Positions 25,101 through 33,540 of a stretch of 64,000 bases of DNA are shown one piece after another (position 1 is the first letter of the stretch; the number at the start of each line of letters is the position of its first letter). The stretch is from Chitinophagaceae bacterium. GTDB lineage: Bacteria; Bacteroidota; Bacteroidia; Chitinophagales; Chitinophagaceae. The notes under the pieces were generated by a model that had not been told where the DNA came from, made no database searches, and worked only from the letters and a program-made list of their open reading frames with translations. The stretch is taken from NCBI GenBank assembly GCA_028288595.1, contig JAQBNK010000164.1, positions 32,272 to 96,271 of the forward strand. Reading direction: 5' to 3'. A program made the position numbers and the translations under genes.

Positions 25101-27979
25101 TTTTTATCGAGATCGAGTATTTGATTAGCCGGACAAAGAATAACCGGTGCCGTAACATCTTTCTTATTTACTGTTATTGTGCAGGTACTGCTATTAGCAG
25201 AAGCATCAGTAACTATAAAAGTGACGGTCATTGTCCCTGTCGAACTTACAATGGTCCCTGCTGCAGGATTCTGGGTAATTACTAAAGCGTTCGATGCAGT
25301 GCAATTATCACTGGCTGTTACGAAGTTCCTGTAATCCGGCAGTGTGGCGTTGCAATCTGCATCCAGGTTTAGTACCTGGTTAGACGGACAACTAATTGCT
25401 GGACGTATATTATCGACCACGGTTACTGTTGCATCTGCTGTACTCACATTGCCCTGGTTATCTGTAACAGTTAATATAACAGGGTTTACTCCAAGATCGC
25501 TGCAATTAAAGCTGGTTTTCGAAACGACCATACTTGCAATTGCACAATTATCAGTTGATCCATTATTTATTTGTGCTGCGGTAATAGTTGCATTTCCAGC
25601 GGCAGTGAGATTAACAGTTATATTTTTTGCTATGGCAACAGGATTCGTTTCATCGAGGCCCGGCTGACAGAAACAATTCACAACAAAATTCTCGCTGGTG
25701 CCAATACCCTGCCCTGTACCGGCAAGTAATGGAATACCATGGCTGTCTACTCCTCCTGTTAATCGTCCGTTACTGGTCTGGCTCATTGAGAAGCTCATAC
25801 TTCCTTCTATCGCATCAGGACAGCCATCATTATCACTGTCGGTATCCAGGTAATCAGGAATTCCATCGCCATCTGTATCACCCTGGAAATCTGCACCAAA
25901 TGCGAAGTTGCAATAATTTTCTGCGGTCAGGTAATGGAAGCTGATACTGCTGAAAGTTCCCATCATTCGAACAATAACATATCCTTCTGTACCCGTGATC
26001 TGCGTTGGTGAATTTTGCACCACAGCTTGTGAAAACACAATTTGTACCGGTGCACTAAATGTAATAGGAACCGGTAATCCGCCCTGGCCTATGGAAGCAA
26101 ATACCAATACAGGATTGGTCATCGGGCTTGCAAACGTGAGCGTATTATCTGTAACAGCAGTATTTTGAATCGTAGGATTTGCATTTGGCACACCATACGA
26201 AGCAGGGAATGTGCTATGCGAGAACATATTGCCTGTGGTCAATACATTTGAAGATGAAGTATAAGTATAACCAATGCCATTGATGGTACCGGTGGCTGTT
26301 TTACCACTGACAGTCGGCGTACTTGACCAAAAGAAATTTGACTTGTTCGTTTCCAAAACGTTCAGAATTCCGTCATTATCCGCATCATCATCACATGCAT
26401 CAGGAATACCATCTCCGTCTGAATCAAGTGTGTTAATACTTACTACAACTGATGCATCATTTCTGCAACCATTTGCGCCGGTTCCTTTTACAGTATAGGT
26501 TCCTGCTGCCGCAGCTGTAACATTATTTAAAGAAGGATTTGCTGTAATTGAACTGAAACTATTGGGACCTGTCCAAACATAAGAAACGCCGCCACTCGAA
26601 GTAAGATTTAATGTGAAGCCCTGGCAAACGGGGCTATTGCTACCCGCGGAAATAAGCGGAAGTGGATTAACGGCAACAGTGGTAGTTGCACTGGCAGAAC
26701 AGCCATTGCTGTTGGTGACTGTAACTGTATACACACCTGCATTAGCTGCAGTTCCATTTAGAATAATTGGGTTTTGCTCAGTTGAGTGAAAGCTATTAGG
26801 ACCTGTCCATGCATAACTAACACCCGGGCTAGAATACAATTCGATCTGATCGCCTGCGCAACCAGCGCCTGCATCGCTTGCCGTAACAACAGGCAATGCA
26901 TTAACTGTAAATGTTACGGTTGATACTGCATTACATTCAGCTATCTTATATGAAATCTTTGCTGTTCCCGCGGCATGAGCGGTAACGACACCTGTTGTGG
27001 AATTGATCGTTGCAACCGCTCCATTATCACTTGACCAGGTTCCACCTGTATTTGCATTCGATAATGTTCTGGAACCACCGATACAGGCAGATGTTGTTCC
27101 CGTGATTGGCGCACTTGGCGGAATATATGGAGAGCAGGTTCCCGTATTGGTTGAACCGGAAGCTACCCAGTTGGAAGCGCTCCCGCTAAGTGTAAAATTA
27201 TTCAGCACTCCATGCCTGCCATGACCACTTGCATCTGTTAATGTATTCACAGCGGGCACACCTGGCCCACCGGCATTATTTCCCTCTGCAATACCCTGGT
27301 TAAAATGATACAACCCCTCTAACCCGGTTTGTGCAACTGCCTCACAGTTCATCGTTTTTTGGATCTCATCCTGGCAAAGGGCTCTGCTCCAGATACGCAC
27401 TTCATCCATAGTCATTGTGGCATACCTGTTAAAGGGATCATTATTACCTTCAAAAAAAGTAGCGAATCGTACATCTTTCCCGATATGAATCACTGAAGAA
27501 GGATTCTCTAAGATGGAAGTGGAAATACCAGGTCCGGTGGCCATTAAAGCGCCATCAACATAAAACTTTGTACTGGTGGCATTAGCTACACCTGCATAAT
27601 GATGCCATGAACCCGCAATAATATTAATCGTTGCGCTTCTTAAAGTAATGTTCCCGTCATTCACAAAAAACGTCATGGTTCCATCGGTATTCGGATGCAT
27701 CAGCCACACAGTATTTGTGCCATCGTTATTAGTTGACTGGCCCATTACCGAACCAAATGGCAGCTTTGCATTGGGCACATACATCCAATACTCTACGGTG
27801 ATCTCTTTTTGAAATACTCTCAAAGGATGATCGATACTCACATAATTCAACCTGCTATTATCACCTGGTGCCAGGCTCGGATCAAACTTCAAAGCACCAG
27901 CGCTTTGCGCCTGCAAATTGCCATTAAACAAAGTGATCAACAGCAATAAAAAAAAGGTAAGAGTAAAGTTCTTTTTCAT
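22160..27979 (-). CDS. Giant T9SS-secreted LamG/Ig/TSP3/HYR mosaic protein
   Basis: I place the start at the ATG at 27977-27979 because a signal peptide begins there ('MKKNFTLTFFLLLL', cleavage near 'NLQAQ'). The longer frame to 28081 adds an implausible Cys-rich leader. The mature protein (1939 residues in all) has a LamG-like domain at about 25-245 ('ITVEYWMYVPN', 'WHHYAGVANATSTKFYVDGA'), a BIG2-like unit, and two Ig/PKD-like units ('SYAWTGPNSF', 'SYVWTGPNSF'). Calcium-binding TSP3 stretches lie near 517 ('DSDGDGIPDACDDDADNDG') and 700 ('DTDGDGIPDYLDTDSDNDG'). Multiple HYR units follow from about 850 to 1600. A lectin-like insert lies at 1061-1208, and a type-A T9SS sorting domain closes the protein ('ITPVPNNGVFNVQLL'). 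It probably binds glycans or cells at the surface. Confidence 0.88.
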   Translation of the reverse strand: MKKNFTLTFFLLLLITLFNGNLQAQSAGALKFDPSLAPGDNSRLNYVSIDHPLRVFQKEITVEYWMYVPNAKLPFGSVMGQSTNNDGTNTVWLMHPNTDGTMTFFVNDGNITLRSATINIIAGSWHHYAGVANATSTKFYVDGALMATGPGISTSILENPSSVIHIGKDVRFATFFEGNNDPFNRYATMTMDEVRIWSRALCQDEIQKTMNCEAVAQTGLEGLYHFNQGIAEGNNAGGPGVPAVNTLTDASGHGRHGVLNNFTLSGSASNWVASGSTNTGTCSPYIPPSAPITGTTSACIGGSRTLSNANTGGTWSSDNGAVATINSTTGVVTAHAAGTAKISYKIAECNAVSTVTFTVNALPVVTASDAGAGCAGDQIELYSSPGVSYAWTGPNSFHSTEQNPIILNGTAANAGVYTVTVTNSNGCSASATTTVAVNPLPLISAGSNSPVCQGFTLNLTSSGGVSYVWTGPNSFSSITANPSLNNVTAAAAGTYTVKGTGANGCRNDASVVVSINTLDSDGDGIPDACDDDADNDGILNVLETNKSNFFWSSTPTVSGKTATGTINGIGYTYTSSSNVLTTGNMFSHSTFPASYGVPNANPTIQNTAVTDNTLTFASPMTNPVLVFASIGQGGLPVPITFSAPVQIVFSQAVVQNSPTQITGTEGYVIVRMMGTFSSISFHYLTAENYCNFAFGADFQGDTDGDGIPDYLDTDSDNDGCPDAIEGSMSFSMSQTSNGRLTGGVDSHGIPLLAGTGQGIGTSENFVVNCFCQPGLDETNPVAIAKNITVNLTAAGNATITAAQINNGSTDNCAIASMVVSKTSFNCSDLGVNPVILTVTDNQGNVSTADATVTVVDNIRPAISCPSNQVLNLDADCNATLPDYRNFVTASDNCTASNALVITQNPAAGTIVSSTGTMTVTFIVTDASANSSTCTITVNKKDVTAPVILCPANQILDLDKNCNATLPDYRSLLRVSENCTASDALVISQSPAAGTVVSTKGALIVTFTVTDASNNTSSCTITVDKKDVTAPVINCPVSVTRNNTTNLCGTAVIYTRPTATDNCSGSAFNFFNGGEPNDANAAHEDYLQLFTNGTWNDLPQANLNRSIVEFNSIISTVFANYNLIGTFGGHTYYISTGTASWNNSRTAAQAIGGDLASINTLAEDNFLAPHGGNVWVGAFHDHTDPSYVEPGDATQNFGGWKWVDGTKLGAGQITITQTAGLASGSTFPVGVTTNTFTATDESGNSSTCSFTVTVVDNQPPVINCPGNIAVIASAANGAVVNYSAPVATDNCSVTTEMIAGKESGSIFPIGVTTVTYRATDPSGNYTDCSFTVTVTGVAPVISCPENITVTNAPGQCGAAVNFSASETTAIPASVITYSIAPGSLFAVGTTAVTAKATNAIGSSSCTFYVTVADNEVPVINRVANISVNNDRSRCGAAVNVTPPTATDNCDVASIIGVRNDELSLTDNYPVGTTTITWTVTDIHSNTTTSTQTIIVTDNEAPVITHSGDVNTHSDAGNCSAAVQASASATDNCGVGAPSGVRNDGKLLTDPYPVGTTTITWTVTDIHNNTSTSTQTIIVTDNEAPKANCQPVTITLVNGAASITAGDVNNHSTDNCGIESVTISKSSFTCANIGANEVTLTVKDIHGNESTCTAIVTVTGEIPTSTITSVPTNNTYTGGNPLNIYLGYGAQSTTLKVTPASNGAPYTYSWTANSSAALAMLSNNTSGSPVFTPAVAGVYTFTVVTTNKYGCTTVASITLCVKDIRVAGTNGSKVYICHQQGGSTPNVLSISINAVASHLANHNDKLGMCDQACGTAPVVRVNNDEPKEKTLVVPKPATTGIAATSQTPELFARELKGTVPSMRITPVPNNGVFNVQLLNYPAGKAEIRIMDMNSKIIAVRSVEIGKVNTFNFNLANKAAGTYFITVMGQESVLSGKVIIQR
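23232..23581 (-). repeat. Near-identical HYR-coding DNA repeat pair
   Basis: A segment of about 101 bp at 23232-23332 recurs at 23481-23581 (offset 249 bp) with only a handful of differences. Both copies encode 'PVGTTTITWTVTDIH' followed by 'TQTIIVTDNEAP'. A second, looser HYR DNA pair lies at about 24891-25130 and 25148-25390. The repeats are in frame within the mosaic protein and point to recent duplication of HYR units. Confidence 0.75.
24355..24795 (-). other. C-type-lectin-like module with its two halves in reversed order, inserted in a HYR unit
   Basis: The HYR unit is interrupted after 'RPTATDNCSG' and resumes at 'GQITITQTAGLASGSTFPVG'. The insert first shows elements that normally end a C-type-lectin-like domain: 'NFFNGGEPNDAN', 'EDYLQLFTNGTWNDLPQANL' and 'VEFN' (24653-24790). 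Only afterwards come the elements that normally begin one: 'YNLIGTFGGHTYYISTGTAS', 'AAQAIGGDLASINTLAEDNF', 'VWVGAFHDH' and 'GWKWVDGTKL' (24355-24652). The family assignment comes from these motifs by eye. The order is read directly from the sequence. Confidence 0.65.
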
Positions 27980-28251
27980 GGGGTCGAGTTTGTAGGGTAA
28001 TTGATGTATATCGTTTGAGTTTTTTATTTTCTTAAATAATAATCCAGCCATATGCACACATGCACAGCACACGCAATTCAATAAACACTTCGGATAAATT
28101 TGGATTTTGAAAAAAGCAAACAGGGCACGGGTCGGGAGTCACAAAGAGATACTAAACTATACGGCAGCTCACACATCTGATAGTTTCTTCAAAAGAATGT
28201 TGCAGACGGCAGTAATTGAGGTGCGAACTGCATAACAAGCGAGATGGTTAT

Positions 28252-28363
28252 GGATACAGGATGCAGGATACCAGATACAGGATACCAGATACAGGATACC
28301 AGATATTAAATACTCGACACTGTTACCGGATACTGAATTCTGAATACTGAATACTAGATACTC
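28252..28363. repeat. Short tandem repeat (14-bp unit) and degenerate flank
   Basis: Three head-to-tail copies of AGGATACCAGATAC lie at 28265-28278, 28279-28292 and 28293-28306 (last base changed). They are flanked by related words (GGATACAGGATGC before; GGATACTGAATTC, TGAATACTGAATACTAGATACT after). The block lies in the 470-bp gap 27980-28449 between divergent genes, 84 bp before the kinase start. The rest of the gap shows nothing clear beyond possible promoters. Confidence 0.8.
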
Positions 28364-28449
28364 CCTTCCTGCCTGTTCACATACAAATTCGTGTCATTGG
28401 CACTAAAGATTTAAAAAAAATATTTTAATCACTACTTTAGAAGCGAGCC

Positions 28450-31400
28450 ATGCGCTATCCCTCCCTTATACTATTTGCACTCGTTTTTTGTACCAATGCA
28501 AAAAGCCAGCAGATGCAGCCATTGTACCTGGGTGAAACATCGTGGCATAAAACAGCGCAACAACAGGGCATAGAACGCTTGCCTGCATCCGCTACTGTGT
28601 ACCCGGTAACAAAAACGGTGGTACACAATAATCAGCCTGGTATTTACCAGCGACGCGTTGATCCCGGAACGGTTACGTTGCATAATGGCCCCACGGTCCC
28701 GGTGGTGCAGCAGATCACGATCACCGGAAAAAAACTTCCTGCACCACAGGTTTTATCGGCGCCGCCATTACAGACAAGAGATAACGTGTCTTTCAACATA
28801 TCCTATTCAGATAAAAAACATGGCTTTCCAGCTAACGCTGTTATGGATTTTGCTGAAGACGATGAACATAATATCTGGATCGCATCTGAAAAAGGACTGA
28901 TCCGGTATGATGGATATCATTATTACCTGTACAAGCAAGAACTGACTATACCCGATATTTCCGATTGCTCACTGGCATTTGATCAACAGAAAAGATTATG
29001 GATGGCATCGGAGAACGGTATTTTTTTTATCAGGAACGATTCTATATTCTCCCTGCATAGTAATGAGACCGATCTCTCGGCCATTGCCTGCAAAAGTGTA
29101 ATGATCGATCGCTTTCAGCGGGCATGGATATCTACCAAGAACAACGGTGTGTTATGTATTGAAGGATCTTCCATGAAAGTTTATGACAGGCGGTGCGGCT
29201 TACCGAATAATTATTTTGAATCTGTTTATCTCGATAAAAAAGGCAACCTGTATATGGCGTGCCGTTCATTTGGCATTGTGCTGATTGAGCCAAACAGGAT
29301 GCGAATGTTCTTCGGACGAAACAAAACGATGAAGTATCCTATTTTTCTTTCATTTTATGAAGATGAAGATGGGATATGGGCAGGCAGTTTTTTATCAGGT
29401 ATCATGCGGCTGGGAACGAAAGACACTGTGCAATATTCACCCGGCGGACATTTCAGCGAAGCCGTTTACGATATCAAAAAAGCGCCGGAGGGCATCTGGT
29501 TTTCCTGTTATGGAAGTGGACTGGCCTATTTCAACAAAAAAGATTTCACTGTTTTAAATGACCGCAACGGACTGCTCAATAATTTTCCTTACAAACTTTT
29601 TGAAGATAATTTTCAAAACTTATGGGTTGGCAACATATCAGGCTTTTCAAGAGTGAACGAGAATTGTTTTTACCTGCGGGATTTTTCTAACCCCGCAGTT
29701 GGGAGCACAACAACTATTTTACCCGACAAGAAAAAAGGCGGTAACTGGATGACCACATTTGGTCAAAATCTCATCTATCAAAAAGGAAATGAAGCAACCG
29801 TTTATTCTTACAAAACACCAGCCGGCATCCCGCTTTTCAACTATATCAACGCTGGAGTGCTGGACAACGATGGCACAATATGGATGGGAAGTTATGGCGA
29901 AGGAATAGCTCACGTAAATGAGCAGTCATTCACTTTGTTTAGATATTCAAACTTTACTGATCATGGTATAATCCAGTCCATAAAGATGGATGGTAAAAAC
30001 AGGATATGGTTTTGTCCAACCCGCTTCGGTGCGATTGTTTATGACAAGCATCAATTCTGGCACTACACAAAAAATTCGGGCCTGCTTTCGAATGATGTCA
30101 TCAGGCTTTTTCTCGACGCGGATAAAAACGTACAATGCAGTTTTGCAGATGGCTTTCAGCGCTTCACTGATGCAGGTATTGAAACGCTGCATGTTGGAAA
30201 CAAAGCTTTCAATGACCAGGTGAATGATGTGTTGAATCTTGACGATGGCACTTCTCTTTGGGCAACCAATTCAAGCGGGCTCTTGATCCTAAAAAATGGA
30301 AAGGTTTACCAGTTAAATACAAAAATGGGACTTGGCTCAGACAACATCAGGTCTGTGATCCGTGATTCCACCGGCAGGATATGGCTGAGCACCGAAAGAA
30401 CCATTGAATCTTTCGTACTAAAAGATTTGTCTGTAGCGGGCCACACTGTTTTTGATGAAGCCAATGGCTCCTATATTCTTGATGCAGGAAATGTTTTCCT
30501 GGATTCTACCGGTCTTCCTTATTGGGTTGACGGCGCAAAAAAATTGGTTTTCAACAATAATATGCTTCATTATAAAAATAACAGGCCCCTGTTTTCTTTT
30601 AAAGAAGTATCACTAAACGACAATATCCTTTCACCTGCACATAAAATTTCCATGTACCCGGATGAGAAAATAAAACTCGACTACAAAACAATTTACTGGG
30701 GCAGGGAAAATAATTTGAGGTTAACCTATCTGCTTATCTCCAACCGCAACGACACCACTGAACGGCCTGCTCAAAATACCGGAAGCATTATTATCAGTGA
30801 TGTATTGCCGGGAAACTATCGGCTGCTGCTGAAAGGAACTGACACCCGCGGCGTTTATTATTCTGGCGCAGTGAATATCGCTGTCAATAATTTCTGGTAT
30901 AACACCTGGCTGTTCCGCATATTGATGGCGGCATTCATCCTATCAGGTATTGTGTATTACTTCAGGCAGAAATCGAGACAACAGCTGCTGATCAATGAAA
31001 CGCTGAAAAGAAAAGTGAGTGAACAAACTGCCATCATCGAAAACGAAAAAAACACATTATTACTCAGCTACCAGACCATTGAATCGCAAAACAGGGAAAA
31101 GGATGTGCTGATCGATGAAATTAATCACCGTGTAAAAAACAACCTCGAATTTATTGCGGCCATGATGGAAATGCAAATGAATAACCAGCATTCCACTGAG
31201 GCCATCCAGGCACTACTGGGAACCAACAGAAGAATTAAAGCGATGTCGCTCGTTCACGAATTGCTTTATAATAAAAAGGACCAGCAAGGTTTGTCTATGC
31301 GGGCCTATATCCATGAACTGGTCAATAGTCTGAAAGAGATGGCCATTGATGAATCCAGCCCCGTAGATATAGAAATGGAAGTGGATGATGTGGTGGTAGA

Positions 31401-31710
31401 TTCCAAAACTGCGCTTTCACTGGGAATGATCATTTCAGAGTTAGTAAGCAACTCCTTTAAACATGCGTTTTCAAATGTTCCCGAACCGCGTGTTTCGATA
31501 TTATTAAAGAACGATCAGCAAACAGGCCTCTTTCACCTGGTAGTTAGCGACAACGGGAACGGCTACCGGCAACATCAGCAGCAGGCATCATCCGGCGGAC
31601 TCGGAACAAGACTGGTAGATATTTTCAGCAGGCAACTCGAAGGAAAATCCACCATACAAACGACGGGGCAATTCATTTATCAACTTGAATTTAAAACCAG
31701 TGAAACATGA
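28450..31710 (+). CDS. Two-component propeller sensor histidine kinase (HisKA_2 type)
   Basis: This 1086-residue protein starts with a signal peptide ('LILFALVFCTNAKSQQ'). Residues 110-700 hold two-component-regulator propeller repeats, seen as recurring 'D..HNIWIASEKGLIRYDG', 'ENGIFFIRNDSIFSL', 'DKKGNLYMACRSFGIV' and 'GRIWLSTERTIESF'. A Y_Y_Y-like domain follows, then one transmembrane segment near 820-840 ('WLFRILMAAFILSGIVYYF') and a coiled coil. The HisKA_2 domain has H893 in 'DEINHRVKNNLEF' and the ATPase has 'LSLGMIISELVSNSFKHAF' and 'VVSDNGNGYRQ'. Unlike the hybrid SusR-type sensors it has no fused AraC module. The partner is a separate LytTR regulator that overlaps its stop by 4 bp. 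It lies divergent from the HYR mosaic gene, a possible target. Confidence 0.92.
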   Translation: MRYPSLILFALVFCTNAKSQQMQPLYLGETSWHKTAQQQGIERLPASATVYPVTKTVVHNNQPGIYQRRVDPGTVTLHNGPTVPVVQQITITGKKLPAPQVLSAPPLQTRDNVSFNISYSDKKHGFPANAVMDFAEDDEHNIWIASEKGLIRYDGYHYYLYKQELTIPDISDCSLAFDQQKRLWMASENGIFFIRNDSIFSLHSNETDLSAIACKSVMIDRFQRAWISTKNNGVLCIEGSSMKVYDRRCGLPNNYFESVYLDKKGNLYMACRSFGIVLIEPNRMRMFFGRNKTMKYPIFLSFYEDEDGIWAGSFLSGIMRLGTKDTVQYSPGGHFSEAVYDIKKAPEGIWFSCYGSGLAYFNKKDFTVLNDRNGLLNNFPYKLFEDNFQNLWVGNISGFSRVNENCFYLRDFSNPAVGSTTTILPDKKKGGNWMTTFGQNLIYQKGNEATVYSYKTPAGIPLFNYINAGVLDNDGTIWMGSYGEGIAHVNEQSFTLFRYSNFTDHGIIQSIKMDGKNRIWFCPTRFGAIVYDKHQFWHYTKNSGLLSNDVIRLFLDADKNVQCSFADGFQRFTDAGIETLHVGNKAFNDQVNDVLNLDDGTSLWATNSSGLLILKNGKVYQLNTKMGLGSDNIRSVIRDSTGRIWLSTERTIESFVLKDLSVAGHTVFDEANGSYILDAGNVFLDSTGLPYWVDGAKKLVFNNNMLHYKNNRPLFSFKEVSLNDNILSPAHKISMYPDEKIKLDYKTIYWGRENNLRLTYLLISNRNDTTERPAQNTGSIIISDVLPGNYRLLLKGTDTRGVYYSGAVNIAVNNFWYNTWLFRILMAAFILSGIVYYFRQKSRQQLLINETLKRKVSEQTAIIENEKNTLLLSYQTIESQNREKDVLIDEINHRVKNNLEFIAAMMEMQMNNQHSTEAIQALLGTNRRIKAMSLVHELLYNKKDQQGLSMRAYIHELVNSLKEMAIDESSPVDIEMEVDDVVVDSKTALSLGMIISELVSNSFKHAFSNVPEPRVSILLKNDQQTGLFHLVVSDNGNGYRQHQQQASSGGLGTRLVDIFSRQLEGKSTIQTTGQFIYQLEFKTSET

Positions 31711-32405
31711 GTGCCGTAAAAATTCTCATCATTGAAGATGAGGTGCTTATTGCAGAACACATCAAGGATTATCTTGTTTCCTTTGGTTTCAGCCAGGTAT
31801 TTCTGGCGCATACAAAAAAACTCGCTATCCAGTCTATCGACTACCTGAAACCCGACCTGGTTTTACTTGATCTGCACCTGCAACAACCTAAAGATGGGTT
31901 AGACATTGCAAGGTTCATTGATGATCGTGGCGGACCCCCATATATTTTTGTTACCGCCAACGCAGATATGCTCATCATACAGGAAGCGATGCATACCATG
32001 GCATGCGGTTATATTACCAAGCCGGTAAAAAAAGCTGACCTGTTTGCTTCTATACAGATCGCTTTGAAAACGATCGTTAAACCCGACACTGCTTTCCTGC
32101 TGATAAAAGAAAACAACTCGAATGTGAAACTCAGTTTCGACGAGATATTATATATAGAAAGCAGCAGCAACTACATCAATATTTTTACAAAAACACAAAA
32201 GATCATCACCCGTCAATCGCTTGAATGGGCCGAATTAGAATTACCGGAAAACCAGTTTATGCGTATTCACCGCTCTTATATTATTAACCTCCGGGTAATT
32301 CAGCGTACTAATTCCAAATCCGTTTTTATTGGTGAAACAGAAATACCCATCTCCAGGGGAAACGTTTCAAAAATGTCGGATTATCTTAAGAAGAAAAAAG
32401 CGTGA
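31707..32405 (+). CDS. LytTR-family response regulator
   Basis: This 232-residue regulator has a receiver domain at 1-120, with acidic residues in 'LIIEDEVLIAEHI', phosphoacceptor D55 in 'LVLLDLHLQQP', and a late 'GYITKPVKKADL'. A LytTR DNA-binding domain lies at about 140-230 ('FDEILYIESSSNYINIFT', 'FMRIHRSYIINL', 'IPISRGNVSKM'). The ATG overlaps the TGA of the upstream kinase (ATGA), so translation is coupled and the pair is cognate. LytTR regulators bind direct repeats upstream of target promoters. No such repeat is obvious in the gap before the kinase other than the 14-bp tandem block. Confidence 0.94.
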   Translation: MSAVKILIIEDEVLIAEHIKDYLVSFGFSQVFLAHTKKLAIQSIDYLKPDLVLLDLHLQQPKDGLDIARFIDDRGGPPYIFVTANADMLIIQEAMHTMACGYITKPVKKADLFASIQIALKTIVKPDTAFLLIKENNSNVKLSFDEILYIESSSNYINIFTKTQKIITRQSLEWAELELPENQFMRIHRSYIINLRVIQRTNSKSVFIGETEIPISRGNVSKMSDYLKKKKA

Positions 32406-32600
32406 AAGGTATTTCTAACACATAGGAAATATTATTTTTTCTCGAATTCATAACCACGATATGTAAGCTTATCAATTGAATCTTTGTTCTTCTTATTAAA
32501 CTGGATAATAGTATGTCGCCTGGTATCAATGTCACTTCTATACATTCATTTTTTTCTTTGCAGATATTAAATTGCCAAGTCTTGCATACAATGTATCGCC

Positions 32601-32715
32601 TTCGCAATGTGTCCTTTTATCTTTACTCGCTTAACGACTGCAAACCCGGGGACTTTCTCGCAATGTCTTCATAGCATGGCCTTGTGCGTGGCATGAGACA
32701 TTGCGTTCCTAAAGC
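32601..32715. repeat. 115-bp direct repeat, copy 1 (upstream of the HExxH gene)
   Basis: This stretch begins TTCGCAATGTGTCC and ends TTCCTAAAGC. It matches 33426-33540 over exactly 115 bp with about 12 differences and no gap (about 90 percent identity, counted by eye). It contains a perfect 10-base inverted repeat (CGCAATGTCT at 32659-32668, AGACATTGCG at 32696-32705). On the minus strand it can be read as part of an open frame, but with no complete gene. The gap 32406-32781 otherwise holds a TATTTTTG (32755-32762) that fits the -7 consensus ahead of the next gene. Confidence 0.85.
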
Positions 32716-32754
32716 ATCTTGCTTTTTTTAAGAAATATTTAAATCACCAAATAT

Positions 32755-32762
32755 TATTTTTG
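32755..32762 (+). promoter_or_regulatory. Putative -7 element before the HExxH gene
   Basis: TATTTTTG fits TAnnTTTG and lies 19 bp before the ATG at 32782. No convincing -33 element was found at the expected distance. Confidence 0.35.
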
Positions 32763-32781
32763 TTGAATTAAACATTTCTAA

Positions 32782-33390
32782 ATGCATTTCTATTTTAGAG
32801 CTACTATTTTATTCGTTTGCATCCTGTTAATCAATGGGGGGTCCTTTGCCCAAATGAGCGATGCTGTTGATTCTTTCACAGTTAATAAGGTGCTAACCAA
32901 ATCCGAAAAAAAATTCCCAAAGTTTTACAGGGAGTTCAATTATATAAAAGCAAATGATACGTTGATTAAAAATATAATTTTCGTCGAGCCGAAGAAAAGC
33001 CTTGATAATGGTCCTGCTAAAGCCGGCCCAAAAGGCAATATTTTTATTGATATAAAATATCTTGAACATGAGCAGCCTGATTTTGATGATGATCGTCTTG
33101 TTGTTGTGTTATATCATGAGATAGGCCATCTGCACTATTTCATGACCGTGCCAGTGGCTGATCGGGATCCCGAAGAAAATGAAAAATATGCTTTTGAATA
33201 TTCCCTAACTAAAACAAAAGAGCTTGCTGATAAAGGAGATTGCAAACCATTAAAGGTTGGTTTAAAATTTATGAAGATCAGAAGCGAAAGTGATAACCTG
33301 CAGGATCCGCATGTGAGGGCTTTAAAAAAAATGCTGAATGAACAGCAATACAGTAGCTATATGGAATATGTAAAACTGCAGTGCAAATGA
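32782..33390 (+). CDS. Small secreted zincin-like (HExxH) protein
   Basis: This 202-residue protein has a signal peptide (cleavage near 'GGSFAQ') and a mature part of about 178 residues. The motif 'LVVVLYHEIGHLHYF' places HEIGH at 112-116, a typical zinc-binding HExxH helix. A downstream Glu in 'ENEKYAFEYSLTKTKELA' could be the third ligand, as in gluzincins. It resembles small secreted metallopeptidases, but I recognise no named family and no propeptide. It stands alone between two 115-bp direct repeats that match each other but not the gene. This suggests the gene and one repeat copy arrived or duplicated together. Substrate and activity are unknown. A non-catalytic zincin fold is possible. 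Confidence 0.7.
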   Translation: MHFYFRATILFVCILLINGGSFAQMSDAVDSFTVNKVLTKSEKKFPKFYREFNYIKANDTLIKNIIFVEPKKSLDNGPAKAGPKGNIFIDIKYLEHEQPDFDDDRLVVVLYHEIGHLHYFMTVPVADRDPEENEKYAFEYSLTKTKELADKGDCKPLKVGLKFMKIRSESDNLQDPHVRALKKMLNEQQYSSYMEYVKLQCK

Positions 33391-33425
33391 TCCCGTATTG
33401 CATTACGGACTCATTTCCTTCCTTC

Positions 33426-33540
33426 TTCGCAATGTGTCCTTTTATCTTTACTCCCTTAACGACTGCACACTCCAAGACTTTCTCGCAATGTCTACATAGC
33501 CTGGCCTTGTGTGGGGCTTGAGGCATTGCGTTCCTAAAGC
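33426..33540. repeat. 115-bp direct repeat, copy 2 (downstream of the HExxH gene)
   Basis: This is the second copy of the element at 32601-32715, in the same orientation and 36 bp after the stop of the HExxH gene. The internal stem is kept: CGCAATGTCT at 33484-33493 pairs with AGGCATTGCG at 33521-33530, where the single change forms a G-T wobble. The following 33541-33648 contains another inverted repeat, CAGCGGT-T-ACCGCTG at 33572-33586. Confidence 0.85.

Noticed and set aside
27980..28081. Longer start for the HYR mosaic protein
   Set aside because: The extra 34 residues are Cys-rich and come before a perfect signal peptide that starts at 27979.
28252..28363. CRISPR array candidate
   Set aside because: The units are 14 bp head to tail with no spacers.
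32386..32607. 73-codon minus-strand ORF after the LytTR regulator
   Set aside because: It overlaps the regulator's 3' end, and its composition and start do not look coding. No domain recognised.
33278..33526. 82-codon minus-strand ORF across the end of the HExxH gene and repeat copy 2
   Set aside because: It overlaps a better gene, and only its first half is shared with repeat copy 1. I treat it as repeat-derived, not a gene.
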